Shown piece after piece: positions 17,036 through 26,133 of a stretch of 64,000 nucleotides of DNA. Position 1 is the first letter of the stretch. The number at the start of each line of letters is the position of its first letter. The notes under the pieces are model-generated. The model was not told the DNA's origin. It ran no database searches and worked only from the letters and a program-made list of their open reading frames with translations. This DNA is from an uncultured Pseudomonadota bacterium (lineage in GTDB: Bacteria > Pseudomonadota > Gammaproteobacteria > Methylococcales > Methylomonadaceae), in NCBI GenBank assembly GCA_903834465.1, contig CAILJB010000002.1:1-64000 (forward strand). The letters run 5' to 3'. A program made the translations under genes and the position numbers.

Positions 17036-17079
17036 CCAAGCCACAATGGGCATTTTTCCAAGCCATACTGGGTATCCAG
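17036..17079. repeat. Two tandem 22-bp repeats between cheW and the XRE regulator
   Basis: Two imperfect copies of CCAAGCCA-N3-TGGG-N-AT, at 17036-17057 and 17058-17079, are repeated head to tail with a 22-bp period, two helical turns. Each contains a small dyad, GCCA-N3-TGGG. The block lies between the divergent cheW operon and the XRE gene, and looks like a two-site operator. The XRE protein next door is a natural candidate ligand, but this is a guess. Confidence 0.55.
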
Positions 17080-17178
17080 TTAAGGCAAATTCTATAAAGC
17101 AAAAATAACTTTTTGTTGTTATTAGGAATATATATAATTTTGTAGGCGAAAATTTTTTAACAACTATTTAGATTATTT

Positions 17179-17661
17179 ATGAAAATACACGAAAAAATAC
17201 GCCTCATAAGACAGCATAAAGGTTGGTCGCAAGAACAAATGGCAACTTATTTAGGAATGTCTCTTAACGGTTACAGCAATATAGAACGTGGTGAAACAGA
17301 TATTGGATTGGCTCGGCTTGAGCAAATTGCATCTCTGTTGGGAGTGGGGATGAGTCAATTATTTGAATTAAACGAAGACGGGAATAGTAACAATTTTTAC
17401 TTTTTTGGTGCGAATAGCACGAATAGTACAAATAGCACGGGAACGAATAAAGGAAACAGTTATTGCAATTTCTACGTTGCGTCTAACGCTCCTGAATGCG
17501 ATTATTTACGCGAAAAATTTGAACTTAGAGAACAACAGATTCTCAATGAGCAAAAAGAAATGGAACTCTCTTATCTGAAAGAAATAAATGAATTGAAAGA
17601 AAAAGAAGTTACTTACTTAAAAGAAATAAATGAGTTGATTAAACGTCAGGTAGGAAGCTAA
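17179..17661 (+). CDS. XRE-family regulator with a Ser/Thr/Asn linker and coiled-coil tail
   Basis: 160 residues. The N-terminal Cro/CI-type helix-turn-helix (1-66) reads IRLIRQHKGWSQEQMATYLG with SNIERGET, as in the XRE family. A linker repeats NST three times (DNA repeat near 17413-17443). The C-terminus is a predicted coiled coil (about 112-160) with two near-copies of a 14-residue unit, YLKEINEL then YLKEINEL, two heptads each. A TATAAT with TTTTTG 17 bases upstream lies before it. It has no sensor domain, so it may oligomerise through the tail. It diverges from the chemosensory operon. Confidence 0.88.
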   Translation: MKIHEKIRLIRQHKGWSQEQMATYLGMSLNGYSNIERGETDIGLARLEQIASLLGVGMSQLFELNEDGNSNNFYFFGANSTNSTNSTGTNKGNSYCNFYVASNAPECDYLREKFELREQQILNEQKEMELSYLKEINELKEKEVTYLKEINELIKRQVGS

Positions 17662-17680
17662 ATTTTTGCCAAATGACGAT

Positions 17681-17715
17681 AAAAAAAGCCCAACAATCTC
17701 CTAAGTGATTGTTGA
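17681..17715 (-). terminator. Terminator after sbp
   Basis: On the minus strand a stem of CAACAATC and GATTGTTG (arms 17691-17698 and 17707-17714), extended by GC pairs, is followed by a run of seven T (17681-17687 as A). It ends the leftward sulfate-binding-protein gene. Confidence 0.9.
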
Positions 17716-17762
17716 GCAGAGAGATGAGCATAGGAAGGAACAATGAGAAAAACAATTTTCAA

Positions 17763-18773
17763 CTATTTATTTGCCGAAATGATTTGATCGAACACACCGT
17801 CATCAGAAAAATGCTTTTTCTGTGTAACATTCCAGCCACCAAAATCTTTATCGATAGTGACTAATTCTATTTTGGGGAACTGTTTGGCATATTTTGCCGC
17901 AATTTCAGGATCTGTGGGACGATAGAAGTTTTTGGCAACAATTTCTTGCCCTTCTTTACTGTATAAATGTGTTAAATATTCGGTTGCCACTTCGGTTGTA
18001 CCGTGTTTTTTGGCAACATCTTCAACAACTGCCACAGGTGGTTCAGTTAAAATGCTTAGCGATGGTGTTACGATTTCATATTTATCAGCACCGAATTGGC
18101 GCAGCACTAAAAACGCTTCGTTTTCCCAAGTAATCAACACATCACCAATTTCACGCTCAACAAAGGTTGTTGTCGAACCTCGCGCACCAGTATCCAACAC
18201 TGCCGCATTTTTAAATAATTTGGTAATAAATTCTTTTGCAGCGGCTTCATCGTTATTATTATGCTTTAACGCATACGCCCAAGCGGCTAAATAATTCCAA
18301 CGCGCCCCACCGGATGTTTTTGGATTGGGCGTAATAATGCTCACGTTTGGTTTAACTAAATCGTCCCAATCTTTAATGCCTTGTGGATTGCCTTTTCGCA
18401 CTAAAAATACAATCGTTGAGGTATAAGGTGAGCTATTATTTGGCAATAATGTTTGCCAATTTTCAGGAATCAATTTACGTTTTTGATAAAGCTGGTCTAC
18501 GTCATAACCAATCGCCAATGTAACCACATCAGCTTCTAAACCTTCTAAAACCGCTCGTGTTTGTTTACCGCCGCCGCCGTGAGATTGATTGATGGTGACG
18601 TTATCACCGGTTTTCGCTTTCCAATATTTTGAAAATGCCTCGTTATATTCTTTATACAACTCTCTGGTTGGATCATAAGAAACATTAAGCAAATTCACAT
18701 CTGCGGCATAGGCATGTGTTGCAGCGACCGTTAAAACGGTGGCAAAAAGAAACTGTTTAAAACGATTTTTCAT
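17763..18773 (-). CDS. sbp: Periplasmic sulfate/thiosulfate-binding protein
   Basis: 336 residues. The signal peptide [20 protein letters not shown] ends at an AYA-A site. The mature protein begins with [17 protein letters not shown] and contains SHGGGGKQ and [12 protein letters not shown], the sulfate-contacting blocks of the Sbp/CysP family. The ATG at 18773 gives a clean signal peptide; the open frame extends far upstream without support. The permease and ATPase genes (cysTWA) are not adjacent, so this is an orphan binding protein. Family members deliver sulfate, or thiosulfate for CysP, to the ABC importer. Which anion it prefers cannot be decided here. Confidence 0.94.
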   Translation of the reverse strand: MKNRFKQFLFATVLTVAATHAYAADVNLLNVSYDPTRELYKEYNEAFSKYWKAKTGDNVTINQSHGGGGKQTRAVLEGLEADVVTLAIGYDVDQLYQKRKLIPENWQTLLPNNSSPYTSTIVFLVRKGNPQGIKDWDDLVKPNVSIITPNPKTSGGARWNYLAAWAYALKHNNNDEAAAKEFITKLFKNAAVLDTGARGSTTTFVEREIGDVLITWENEAFLVLRQFGADKYEIVTPSLSILTEPPVAVVEDVAKKHGTTEVATEYLTHLYSKEGQEIVAKNFYRPTDPEIAAKYAKQFPKIELVTIDKDFGGWNVTQKKHFSDDGVFDQIISANK

Positions 18774-18801
18774 AATTTTGATTCCTGTTGTGTAATACGT
18801 T

Positions 18802-18816
18802 GCAAAATTATTTTGC
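18802..18816. promoter_or_regulatory. Palindrome upstream of sbp
   Basis: The 15-base perfect palindrome GCAAAATTATTTTGC lies 29-43 bases upstream of the sbp ATG, and CGTTGC/GCAACG pairs around it. It could be an operator or a 5' hairpin. A second dyad, TAGATACAAAAATCTA, lies at 18891-18906. The rest of the 242-base gap to the next gene is AT-rich with no clear promoter. Confidence 0.4.
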
Positions 18817-19015
18817 GTGAAAAGCAACGAATTTTTGTTTAACTGGGAATCATGGTAGAAAAATATAGCCAGCTTGAAAAACGTTATTTTTAGATACAAA
18901 AATCTAAAAAATAGATATACAAAAAAACGATGCAATTATCGAATAATACTGTTTTCGTCATTCTTAAAATACGATTAAGCTAATTCTAATTTGAATACTT
19001 AGGATTAAATGCAGC

Positions 19016-19843
19016 ATGGCTTTACTTGATTTAGTTGAATATTTTAATAACCGTTTTGAGCGTGAACATCACGCCAACTATCGCCCATTGGTAATAGAAA
19101 ACAATCAAGTTATGGGCTTTTTTGGACAATTGCGTATTGGCAGCACGTTTTCACCATTAAGACAAATTGCAAATCCTGCAACGATTACGGGATACGCTGT
19201 AAAAATTAAAGTATCTGCATGTGAATCGCAACATTTATACAGTTATGAAATTGAAAATTTAACGACCCGTTCAGAAGAAAAAAATACCAACTTTGAATCG
19301 GTAATTAACTTTGATCGCTTATCGAGAACGGTACACATGTTAAATTATTTGCCGATTGCACATTTAGGTGAGGAGTTATTTTTGGAAGTCGATCCACGCC
19401 ATATTTTGGGTATCAAAAAAGATCACGGTGCGTATTTTGAATCGATTATTGAGCAATGTGGACTCACGACAAAAAATACAGTTGTTGTTTTAGCTGTGAC
19501 GGGGGGGAGTTTTTTAACGTATAACGAAGCACTTGTTCGTGGATTGACAAATTACCGGCGACGCGGTTATCGAATAGCGATTCGTTTCGATCATTTGATT
19601 TCAGACAAACATGCTTTTGAGTTAATTCATAAATTAAAGCCGGATTACGTCAGTTTATCAGCAAGACAAATAGAAGCAGAAAGTGGTAATACGGCGTTGA
19701 AAAAATTACACGCACTCAAACAAATGATTACCGATACGCAAGGACAGGGAATTTTAAGACAAGTGGATCATAAAAAGTCTGAATTATTAGCCCGCCACAG
19801 TGGCTTTGATTTGGTGGAAGGGCGTTATTACGACATCATTTAG
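19016..19843 (+). CDS. Degenerate EAL-like protein
   Basis: 275 residues. The C-terminal half has the outline of an EAL fold: FLEVDPRHIL resembles the EAL NVSPxHL strand, and YRIAIRFDHLISD and LKPDYVSLSARQI resemble the DDFGTG and KID strands. The metal-binding and catalytic residues are gone (RFDH replaces the DDFG aspartates; SLS replaces KxD; no ExL motif). So it should not cleave c-di-GMP and may act as a binding or adaptor protein, as YdiV does. A PilZ-like gene follows on the same strand. A run of seven G lies at 19501-19507. Assignment to EAL is by pattern only. Confidence 0.75.
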   Translation: MALLDLVEYFNNRFEREHHANYRPLVIENNQVMGFFGQLRIGSTFSPLRQIANPATITGYAVKIKVSACESQHLYSYEIENLTTRSEEKNTNFESVINFDRLSRTVHMLNYLPIAHLGEELFLEVDPRHILGIKKDHGAYFESIIEQCGLTTKNTVVVLAVTGGSFLTYNEALVRGLTNYRRRGYRIAIRFDHLISDKHAFELIHKLKPDYVSLSARQIEAESGNTALKKLHALKQMITDTQGQGILRQVDHKKSELLARHSGFDLVEGRYYDII

Positions 19844-19932
19844 AAATAAAATCTGCTGTTTTCGTTTTGCACAATTACTTCACATTAGGCGTTTAACTGC
19901 TATGTAATCACGAAATTTTAGGAGCATTGACC

Positions 19933-20367
19933 ATGTCTGATTTCACTAATATGTCCGCCAGATTCGACACGTTAATGGGCAATGAGCAGCGAGTAGATGT
20001 TTACATTCCCATTTCAAATAAACATCATGTTTTTGCATCAATCAGCCGTATCGGTTTGTTTAAAACGGGTGGCATTACCGTTGAATTAGTCAGTCTCAGC
20101 AAATCAGGCGCATTGTTTGCAACCCCACATCATTTATTTCTAAAATCACTGGGTAAAACTATGACGATAGAACTGTCATTGAATGGTAAATGCTTTGAAT
20201 ATGAAGCCCATGTTGTTCGGCAAGATAGCATCAATAATTTATATGGCATTAAATTTAATCAATCCATCATCGAAGCCATCGAAAATTATTTAATTGATTT
20301 AAACATTTTCCCACAGTACGGCGTAAATACGCCTAAAGCCTGTTCTGTATGGTTAAACCTACCCTAA
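19933..20367 (+). CDS. PilZ-like domain protein
   Basis: 144 residues, cytoplasmic. A beta-rich domain (about 20-120) includes VELVSLSKSGALF, which resembles the DxSxxG motif of PilZ domains with the Asp replaced, and YGIKFNQ, a typical closing strand. The RxxxR c-di-GMP-binding motif is not seen, so nucleotide binding is doubtful. The ATG at 19933 follows AGGAG. It sits 89 bases after the degenerate EAL gene and may be functionally paired with it. Confidence 0.65.
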   Translation: MSDFTNMSARFDTLMGNEQRVDVYIPISNKHHVFASISRIGLFKTGGITVELVSLSKSGALFATPHHLFLKSLGKTMTIELSLNGKCFEYEAHVVRQDSINNLYGIKFNQSIIEAIENYLIDLNIFPQYGVNTPKACSVWLNLP

Positions 20368-20409
20368 TCTACCACTAAAAATGTAATATTTTTAGACAGT
20401 ATTTTTTAT

Positions 20410-20439
20410 TTGACAAATTAAGACAACCGGTCGTATTAT
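20410..20439 (+). promoter_or_regulatory. Promoter and operator of tetR-like gene (leaderless)
   Basis: TTGACA (20410-20415) and TATTAT (20434-20439) are 18 bases apart. Transcription would start at about 20446-20447, on the ATG itself, and there is no ribosome binding site. Between the hexamers a dyad centred on ACCGGT (20420-20437, 7 of 9 pairs matching) looks like a TetR operator, suggesting autorepression. Confidence 0.65.
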
Positions 20440-20446
20440 CTTGCAC

Positions 20447-21046
20447 ATGGAACAGATTAAACAAAAACAAATCAATCGAGAAAACCTGTTAAATCAAGGT
20501 GTGGCGTTGTTGATGCAACAGGGCTATCACGGCACGGGATTAAAAGAAATTCTCGACGCGGTGCAAATTCCAAAAGGCTCTTTTTATAATTACTTTGGCA
20601 GCAAAGAAAATTTTGCCGCAGAGGTCATTATTCATTACATCACGCCTTATTTGACGCAATTGCGAAATTATTTAGCAGAATCAGAAGGCAATGCACTCGC
20701 CGCGTTAGAGCGTTATTTGCAAGAAGCCATAGCCGAATTAGAACACACGGAATTCAAAGGTGGCTGTTTATTAGGCAATCTGAGTGGTGAAGTGTGTGAG
20801 ACTAGCGATGTGTGTCGCATAGCATTGCAAACGGCATTAAATCGTTATCGTGATGTGTGGGAAATGGGTTTAGGTCGCGCCCAATCCGAAGGAACCATTC
20901 GCACCGACAAAACCGCGCGTGAACTGGCTGATTTGTGGGTAAATGCGTGGCAAGGTGCATTGCTTCGCATGAAAATTGAACAATCAACCGCGCCATTAAC
21001 ACAATGTTATCAAGAATTATTGGGCGATTTTTTTAAAGCGCGATGA
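20447..21046 (+). CDS. TetR-family transcriptional regulator
   Basis: 199 residues. The N-terminal helix-turn-helix (about 10-60) reads GLKEILDAVQIPKGSFYNYF, typical of TetR/AcrR. The C-terminal ligand domain contains KGGCLLGNLSGEV, seen in the NemR/AcuR-like group that responds to electrophiles. Two or three cysteines lie in this part. The ATG at 20447 is chosen because no ribosome binding site supports the TTG six bases earlier. It precedes the DUF4242 gene by 61 bases, a likely target. The ligand is unknown. Confidence 0.9.
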   Translation: MEQIKQKQINRENLLNQGVALLMQQGYHGTGLKEILDAVQIPKGSFYNYFGSKENFAAEVIIHYITPYLTQLRNYLAESEGNALAALERYLQEAIAELEHTEFKGGCLLGNLSGEVCETSDVCRIALQTALNRYRDVWEMGLGRAQSEGTIRTDKTARELADLWVNAWQGALLRMKIEQSTAPLTQCYQELLGDFFKAR

Positions 21047-21107
21047 CGAATTGCGTTTTAACAAGCTGTGCCTTTTTTAAACTTTACCATTCAATGAGGA
21101 ATTACCA

Positions 21108-21383
21108 ATGCCTAAATATATCGTCGAACGTGACATCCCAAATGCGGGTGATTTAACCGCAGAGCAATTACAAGGTATCGCGCAAACATCATGCGGCGTT
21201 TCGTGCAAAATGAATGTGAACGTGCATTGGCTAGAAAGTTTTGTTACGCCTAACAAAGTGTATTGCATTTTGATTGCTGACAACGAAGACGCTTTGCGTG
21301 AACACGCTGAAAAAGGCGGTTTCCCAATTACGAATATCGCTGAAATTAAAAGTATTATCGACCCAAGCACAGCCGAAGGTTAA
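21108..21383 (+). CDS. DUF4242 small protein
   Basis: 91 residues, no signal peptide. It begins MPKYIVERDIPNAGDLTAEQ and follows the DUF4242 pattern of a ferredoxin-like fold with a conserved Asp/Glu N-terminus and ADNEDALREHAEKGGFP. One family member is described as a nickel-binding protein; that does not set the role here. The ATG follows TGAGGAA. It is probably cotranscribed with the tetR-like gene and is closed by the terminator at 21394-21432. Confidence 0.85.
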   Translation: MPKYIVERDIPNAGDLTAEQLQGIAQTSCGVSCKMNVNVHWLESFVTPNKVYCILIADNEDALREHAEKGGFPITNIAEIKSIIDPSTAEG

Positions 21384-21393
21384 TCACTTAAAC

Positions 21394-21432
21394 GCGCGTT
21401 GACGAGATTTAATCGTGAACGCGCTTTTTTTT
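21394..21432 (+). terminator. Terminator after the DUF4242 gene
   Basis: GCGCGTTGACGA (21394-21405) pairs with TCGTGAACGCGC (21413-21424) with one mismatch, followed by eight T. Confidence 0.93.
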
Positions 21433-21460
21433 CGACTACAGTTTTTTACGAGCCACGACA

Positions 21461-22618
21461 ATGATTAAAAAAACAATAACAAACGCATTGTGTAGCCTGC
21501 TGCTACTCGCCCCCGTTATCAGTTCTGCCGAAATTTTGGCAATGGTGAATTACGAAAGTAAACCCGGACAAACACCACGCAAAGAAGGCGTTGCCATCAT
21601 GGATGTCGACCCAAATTCGACGCAGTTTGGTAAAATCGTTAATGATTTGCCTTTGCCACCTGATGCCGTCGCACACCATATTTTTTATAACAAAGATTTA
21701 AGCAAAGCCTATATCACCGCTTTAGGAAATGGCGCGTTGCGTGTTATCAACATGAAACACAAGCCTTATGAAATCCAAGACCTTAACGTTCCTGAATGCC
21801 AAGTTGCCGAAGATATGGCGTTTACTGCGGATAAAAAAACGTGGTATTTGACCTGCATGGGGTCAAGTAATGTCATTGTTGGCGACGCACAAACCGATAA
21901 AGTGAAACAAGTTATCGCGGCAAATGAAAAAGATAAATTTATCCGTTATCCGCACGGCATTGGTTTAAACGAAGACATCAATCGAGTCATTGTGACTAGC
22001 ACGGTGCGAGCGTCTGATTTAGGCGATGCTGGCGAAACGGTTACTGTTATTGAAGCAACAACTGGCAAAGTATTATCAACCGATAAAGTTTCGGAAGGGG
22101 CAACGCCTTCTGGTTCGTCGCCTGTTGAAGCGGTATTTTTACCACATACCAATTTGGCGTATATCAATACGATGTTCGAAGGTAAATTGTGGACAGCACA
22201 ATGGCAAGAAAATCGTCACGGTTTTGATTATCAACCTGCTTACAATTTTGCGGACATTAAACAAGGCGTGCCGTTGGAAATTTATTTCAATCAAGAACAA
22301 GACAAATTATTTGTCACCACTGCAAATCCGGGCGCATTGAATATTTTTGATATTCACGAATCTGCAACAAAACCAAAATTAGTAAAATCTATTCCAACGG
22401 CTGGCGGCGCACATCACGTTGTCTTTTCGCCTGACGAAAAATATGCGTTTGTGCAAAACAGCTTTTTGAATTTACCCAATATGGATGATGGTTCGATTAG
22501 TGTGATTGATTTGCAAAAAATGGAAAAAATCAAAAGTATCGATACCTTGAAAAACCAAGGTTTTAAACCTAATTGTATTGTAATGTTGCCGCAATGGCAT
22601 ACGGATGACGCGCATTAG
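21461..22618 (+). CDS. Exported beta-propeller protein (YVTN/YncE- or SBP56-like)
   Basis: 385 residues with a signal peptide (1-23, ending SSA-E). The mature protein has repeated propeller blades such as GALRVINMKHKPYEI, PGALNIFDIH and DDGSISVIDLQKMEKIKSI. The N-terminal blade, VAIMDVDPNSTQFGKIV with AHHIFYNKD, recalls the selenium-binding protein/methanethiol oxidase (SBP56) family, as does a later GGAHHVVFSPDEKYAFVQNS. The His residues in those blocks could bind metal. It is flanked by terminators and so forms a single-gene unit. An enzymatic role is a hypothesis. Confidence 0.75.
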   Translation: MIKKTITNALCSLLLLAPVISSAEILAMVNYESKPGQTPRKEGVAIMDVDPNSTQFGKIVNDLPLPPDAVAHHIFYNKDLSKAYITALGNGALRVINMKHKPYEIQDLNVPECQVAEDMAFTADKKTWYLTCMGSSNVIVGDAQTDKVKQVIAANEKDKFIRYPHGIGLNEDINRVIVTSTVRASDLGDAGETVTVIEATTGKVLSTDKVSEGATPSGSSPVEAVFLPHTNLAYINTMFEGKLWTAQWQENRHGFDYQPAYNFADIKQGVPLEIYFNQEQDKLFVTTANPGALNIFDIHESATKPKLVKSIPTAGGAHHVVFSPDEKYAFVQNSFLNLPNMDDGSISVIDLQKMEKIKSIDTLKNQGFKPNCIVMLPQWHTDDAH

Positions 22619-22648
22619 GCAATATTTTAATCATTAAATTTATTATGT

Positions 22649-22675
22649 ATGGCGCGAGAATATTCGCGCCATTTT
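22649..22675. terminator. Terminator between propeller gene and hemB
   Basis: ATGGCGCGA (22649-22657) pairs perfectly with TCGCGCCAT (22664-22672) around a six-base loop, with TTTT after it on the plus strand. It separates two converging genes. Confidence 0.8.
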
Positions 22676-22696
22676 CAATTAGCCGATTACCAAATT

Positions 22697-23728
<1,032 letters not shown>

Positions 23729-23730
23729 TT

Positions 23731-24360
23731 ATGAGAATTAAACACTATACCTTATTTACTTTATTTGTTGTATGTCTGGGTTTAATGCCGTTTATGCGTG
23801 CATTTGCCTCTGAATTATCGCCGCCGCAACAAGCCATTTCAGAAGCCTCTGATAAATTGCAACAAAAAATGCAAGACAAAAATTTTCTTAAAGATTTTAA
23901 CAAAGTCACACAATTCGTCGATCAATCAATTAACCCACATGTTGATTTTGATAAAATTTCATCATTGGTTTTAGGTAAATTATGGAAAAGTGCCTCGCCT
24001 GATGAACAACACCGTTTCAAAAAAGAATTCCAAACATTGTTAGTCCGCACTTATTCTCGCGCATTCAGTGAATTTAAAGAATGGTCAATTCGTTTTTTAC
24101 CGAGTGAAATGGAAGACGGCGCAACAAAAGTGGTTGTTAAAACCGAAGTGTTACAACCTGGTATTCAACCCATTGCCGTGAATTACCGCATGTATTTGGC
24201 AAATGGTGAATGGAAAGCCTACGACATTATGATTGAAGGCGTGAGCTTAGTGACCAATTACCGCACCACATTCAGCGACGAAGTTCAAACGAAAGGCTCG
24301 CTCGATGCCGTCATTGATGGTTTGGCAAAACGCAATGCTGAAGCGTTAAAAAATTCTTAA
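23731..24360 (+). CDS. MlaC/Ttg2D-family periplasmic protein
   Basis: 209 residues with a signal peptide ending AFA-S (about residue 26). The mature part follows the MlaC/toluene-tolerance Ttg2D pattern: helical N-terminal half with VDFDKISSLVLGKLWKSASP, then FLVRTYSRAFSEF-like and YRMYLANGEWKAYDIMIEGVSL. Family members carry phospholipid, or hopanoid-related lipids (HpnM), between membranes. The rest of the mla operon is absent here, and methanotrophs make hopanoids, so HpnM is an alternative. The ATG at 23731 follows TTGGAAG; a GTG/ATG upstream overlaps hemB and is not supported. Confidence 0.85.
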   Translation: MRIKHYTLFTLFVVCLGLMPFMRAFASELSPPQQAISEASDKLQQKMQDKNFLKDFNKVTQFVDQSINPHVDFDKISSLVLGKLWKSASPDEQHRFKKEFQTLLVRTYSRAFSEFKEWSIRFLPSEMEDGATKVVVKTEVLQPGIQPIAVNYRMYLANGEWKAYDIMIEGVSLVTNYRTTFSDEVQTKGSLDAVIDGLAKRNAEALKNS

Positions 24361-24387
24361 TTTAATACTCCCCTCACTTTTTATTTT

Positions 24388-24418
24388 GGCGCAAAGTTCC
24401 ACTTCTGCGCCTTTTTAT
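24388..24418 (+). terminator. Hairpin with T-run directly before cmoA
   Basis: GGCGCA (24388-24393) pairs with TGCGCC (24406-24411), extended by AAG/CTT, and is followed by TTTTTATT. It looks like the terminator of the MlaC-family gene but ends only about 6 bases before the cmoA ATG. Confidence 0.75.
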
Positions 24419-24423
24419 TCTCG

Positions 24424-25161
24424 ATGACTTCAATTAAAGATTCGCTTTACAGTCAACCACTTGGACAAGTGAATGGCTTTGCTTTTGATGAAAATGTCGC
24501 GCAAGTTTTTCCCGACATGATTCAACGCTCTGTGCCGGGTTATCAAACTATTATCGCCGCGATTGGTTTATTAGCAGGACGTTTTGCCAAACCTCAAAGC
24601 GTTTGTTACGACTTAGGCTGTTCGCTAGGCGCAGCATCATTTTCAATGCGGCAAAATATTACGGTCGAAAATTGTCGCATTATTGCAATCGATAATTCCA
24701 CGGCAATGTTGACGCGTTTGGAATCTATTTTGGCGAACGAAACATCGCGTCATTCTACCGTTATCGAATTGCAATGCGCGGATATTCGTGACGTGGTGAT
24801 TGAAAATGCGTCAATAGTGGTATTGAATTTCACGTTGCAATTTTTGCCTGTTGAAGACAGAAAATCATTACTGGCAAAAATTTATAACGGCTTATTACCT
24901 GACGGGGCGTTAATTATTTCGGAAAAACTCGCGTTTGACGATGCACGGCAGCAAACATTACAAATCGATTTGCATCATGCGTTCAAAAAAGCGCAGGGTT
25001 ACAGTGAATTGGAAATTAGTCAGAAACGCACCGCACTAGAAAATGTGTTAATTCCTGAAACTTTCGCGCAACATCAACAACATTTGAAATCCGTTGGATT
25101 TAGCAGTGCCGAATTGTGGTTTCAATATTTTAATTTTGCTTCATTTATCGCACTTAAATAA
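24424..25161 (+). CDS. cmoA: CmoA, carboxy-S-adenosyl-L-methionine synthase
   Basis: 245 residues. CmoA converts S-adenosylmethionine and prephenate to carboxy-SAM for tRNA wobble uridine modification (cmo5U34). It matches E. coli CmoA along its length: FDENVAQVFPDMIQRSVPGY, YDLGCSLGAASFSMR, and NFTLQFLPVEDR. The start agrees with the family, but it has no ribosome binding site and lies just after a T-run hairpin. cmoB follows with the stop and start sharing one base (TAATG). Confidence 0.95.
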   Translation: MTSIKDSLYSQPLGQVNGFAFDENVAQVFPDMIQRSVPGYQTIIAAIGLLAGRFAKPQSVCYDLGCSLGAASFSMRQNITVENCRIIAIDNSTAMLTRLESILANETSRHSTVIELQCADIRDVVIENASIVVLNFTLQFLPVEDRKSLLAKIYNGLLPDGALIISEKLAFDDARQQTLQIDLHHAFKKAQGYSELEISQKRTALENVLIPETFAQHQQHLKSVGFSSAELWFQYFNFASFIALK

Positions 25162-26132
25162 TGCCCTATTCTGATTTATATGCCGCCCTGCGAAACGCTG
25201 ACGCTGAAGATTGGGCAGAGCAATTGCCACAACAACTCGCCCATGCTTTCGATACTAGTAAACACGGCGATTTATTGAAATGGCAATCGCAACTTGAACA
25301 ACTGCCACAACTTAACCCACAAATCCGTTCACTGACGACGGATACATTGCAAATTGGAACGGCTGACGATGTTTCGATTGAACAGCAACAGGCATTAAAA
25401 AACCAACTGCAAGCGTTTTGTCCATGGCGCAAAGGACCTTATGAATTATTTGGTGTTCACATTGACACCGAATGGCGTTCGGATTGGAAATGGCAACGAT
25501 TGGAAAACCATATTGCGCCTCTAAAAAATCGGCTGGTTTTAGATGTCGGTTGCGGCAACGGTTATCATTGTTGGCGAATGCTTGGCGCAGGTGCAAAACG
25601 AGTGATTGGCATCGATCCCATGTTGCTAAATGTCATGCAATTTCAAATCATTAAAAAATTTTACGGCGATGCTCCTATCGATGTTTTGCCACTAGGGATT
25701 GAAGCGTTACCTGCAAATTTACGCTGTTTTGATACCGTATTTTCAATGGGGGTTTTATATCATCGCCGTTCGCCACTGGATCATTTATTTGAATTGCGCG
25801 ATTGTTTAAAAAGTGGCGGCGAGTTAATTTTAGAAACGCTAATTATTGACGGAGAATTGGGCGAAGCCTTGTTGCCCGAAGATCGTTACGCGCAAATGCG
25901 AAACGTATGGTTTTTACCGAGTTGTGCGACGCTGGTGAGTTGGCTAAATCGTTGCGGATTTAAAAATACCCGCGTGGTAGATGTGACCGTTACCACAACA
26001 GAAGAGCAACGAACTACAGAATGGATGCGTTTTCATTCATTGCGAGACTTTTTAAATCCTGAAAATCCCGCGTTGACATGTGAAAATTTGCCCGCCCCGA
26101 AACGGGCAATTTTAATTGCCAACGCGCCGTAA
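25161..26132 (+). CDS. cmoB: CmoB, tRNA U34 carboxymethyltransferase
   Basis: 323 residues. It transfers the carboxymethyl group from carboxy-SAM to 5-hydroxyuridine at the tRNA wobble position. Diagnostic blocks are WRKGPYELFGVHIDTEWRSD, VLDVGCGNGYHCWRMLGAGA, VFSMGVLYHRRSPLDHL and TTEWMRFHSLRDFL. It is translationally coupled to cmoA. It ends one base before the stop of the converging HDOD gene. Confidence 0.96.
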   Translation: MPYSDLYAALRNADAEDWAEQLPQQLAHAFDTSKHGDLLKWQSQLEQLPQLNPQIRSLTTDTLQIGTADDVSIEQQQALKNQLQAFCPWRKGPYELFGVHIDTEWRSDWKWQRLENHIAPLKNRLVLDVGCGNGYHCWRMLGAGAKRVIGIDPMLLNVMQFQIIKKFYGDAPIDVLPLGIEALPANLRCFDTVFSMGVLYHRRSPLDHLFELRDCLKSGGELILETLIIDGELGEALLPEDRYAQMRNVWFLPSCATLVSWLNRCGFKNTRVVDVTVTTTEEQRTTEWMRFHSLRDFLNPENPALTCENLPAPKRAILIANAP

Positions 26133-26133
26133 T

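Noticed and set aside
17405-17445. CRISPR-like short repeats
   Set aside because: They are 9-base codon repeats (NST) in the XRE gene, without spacers.
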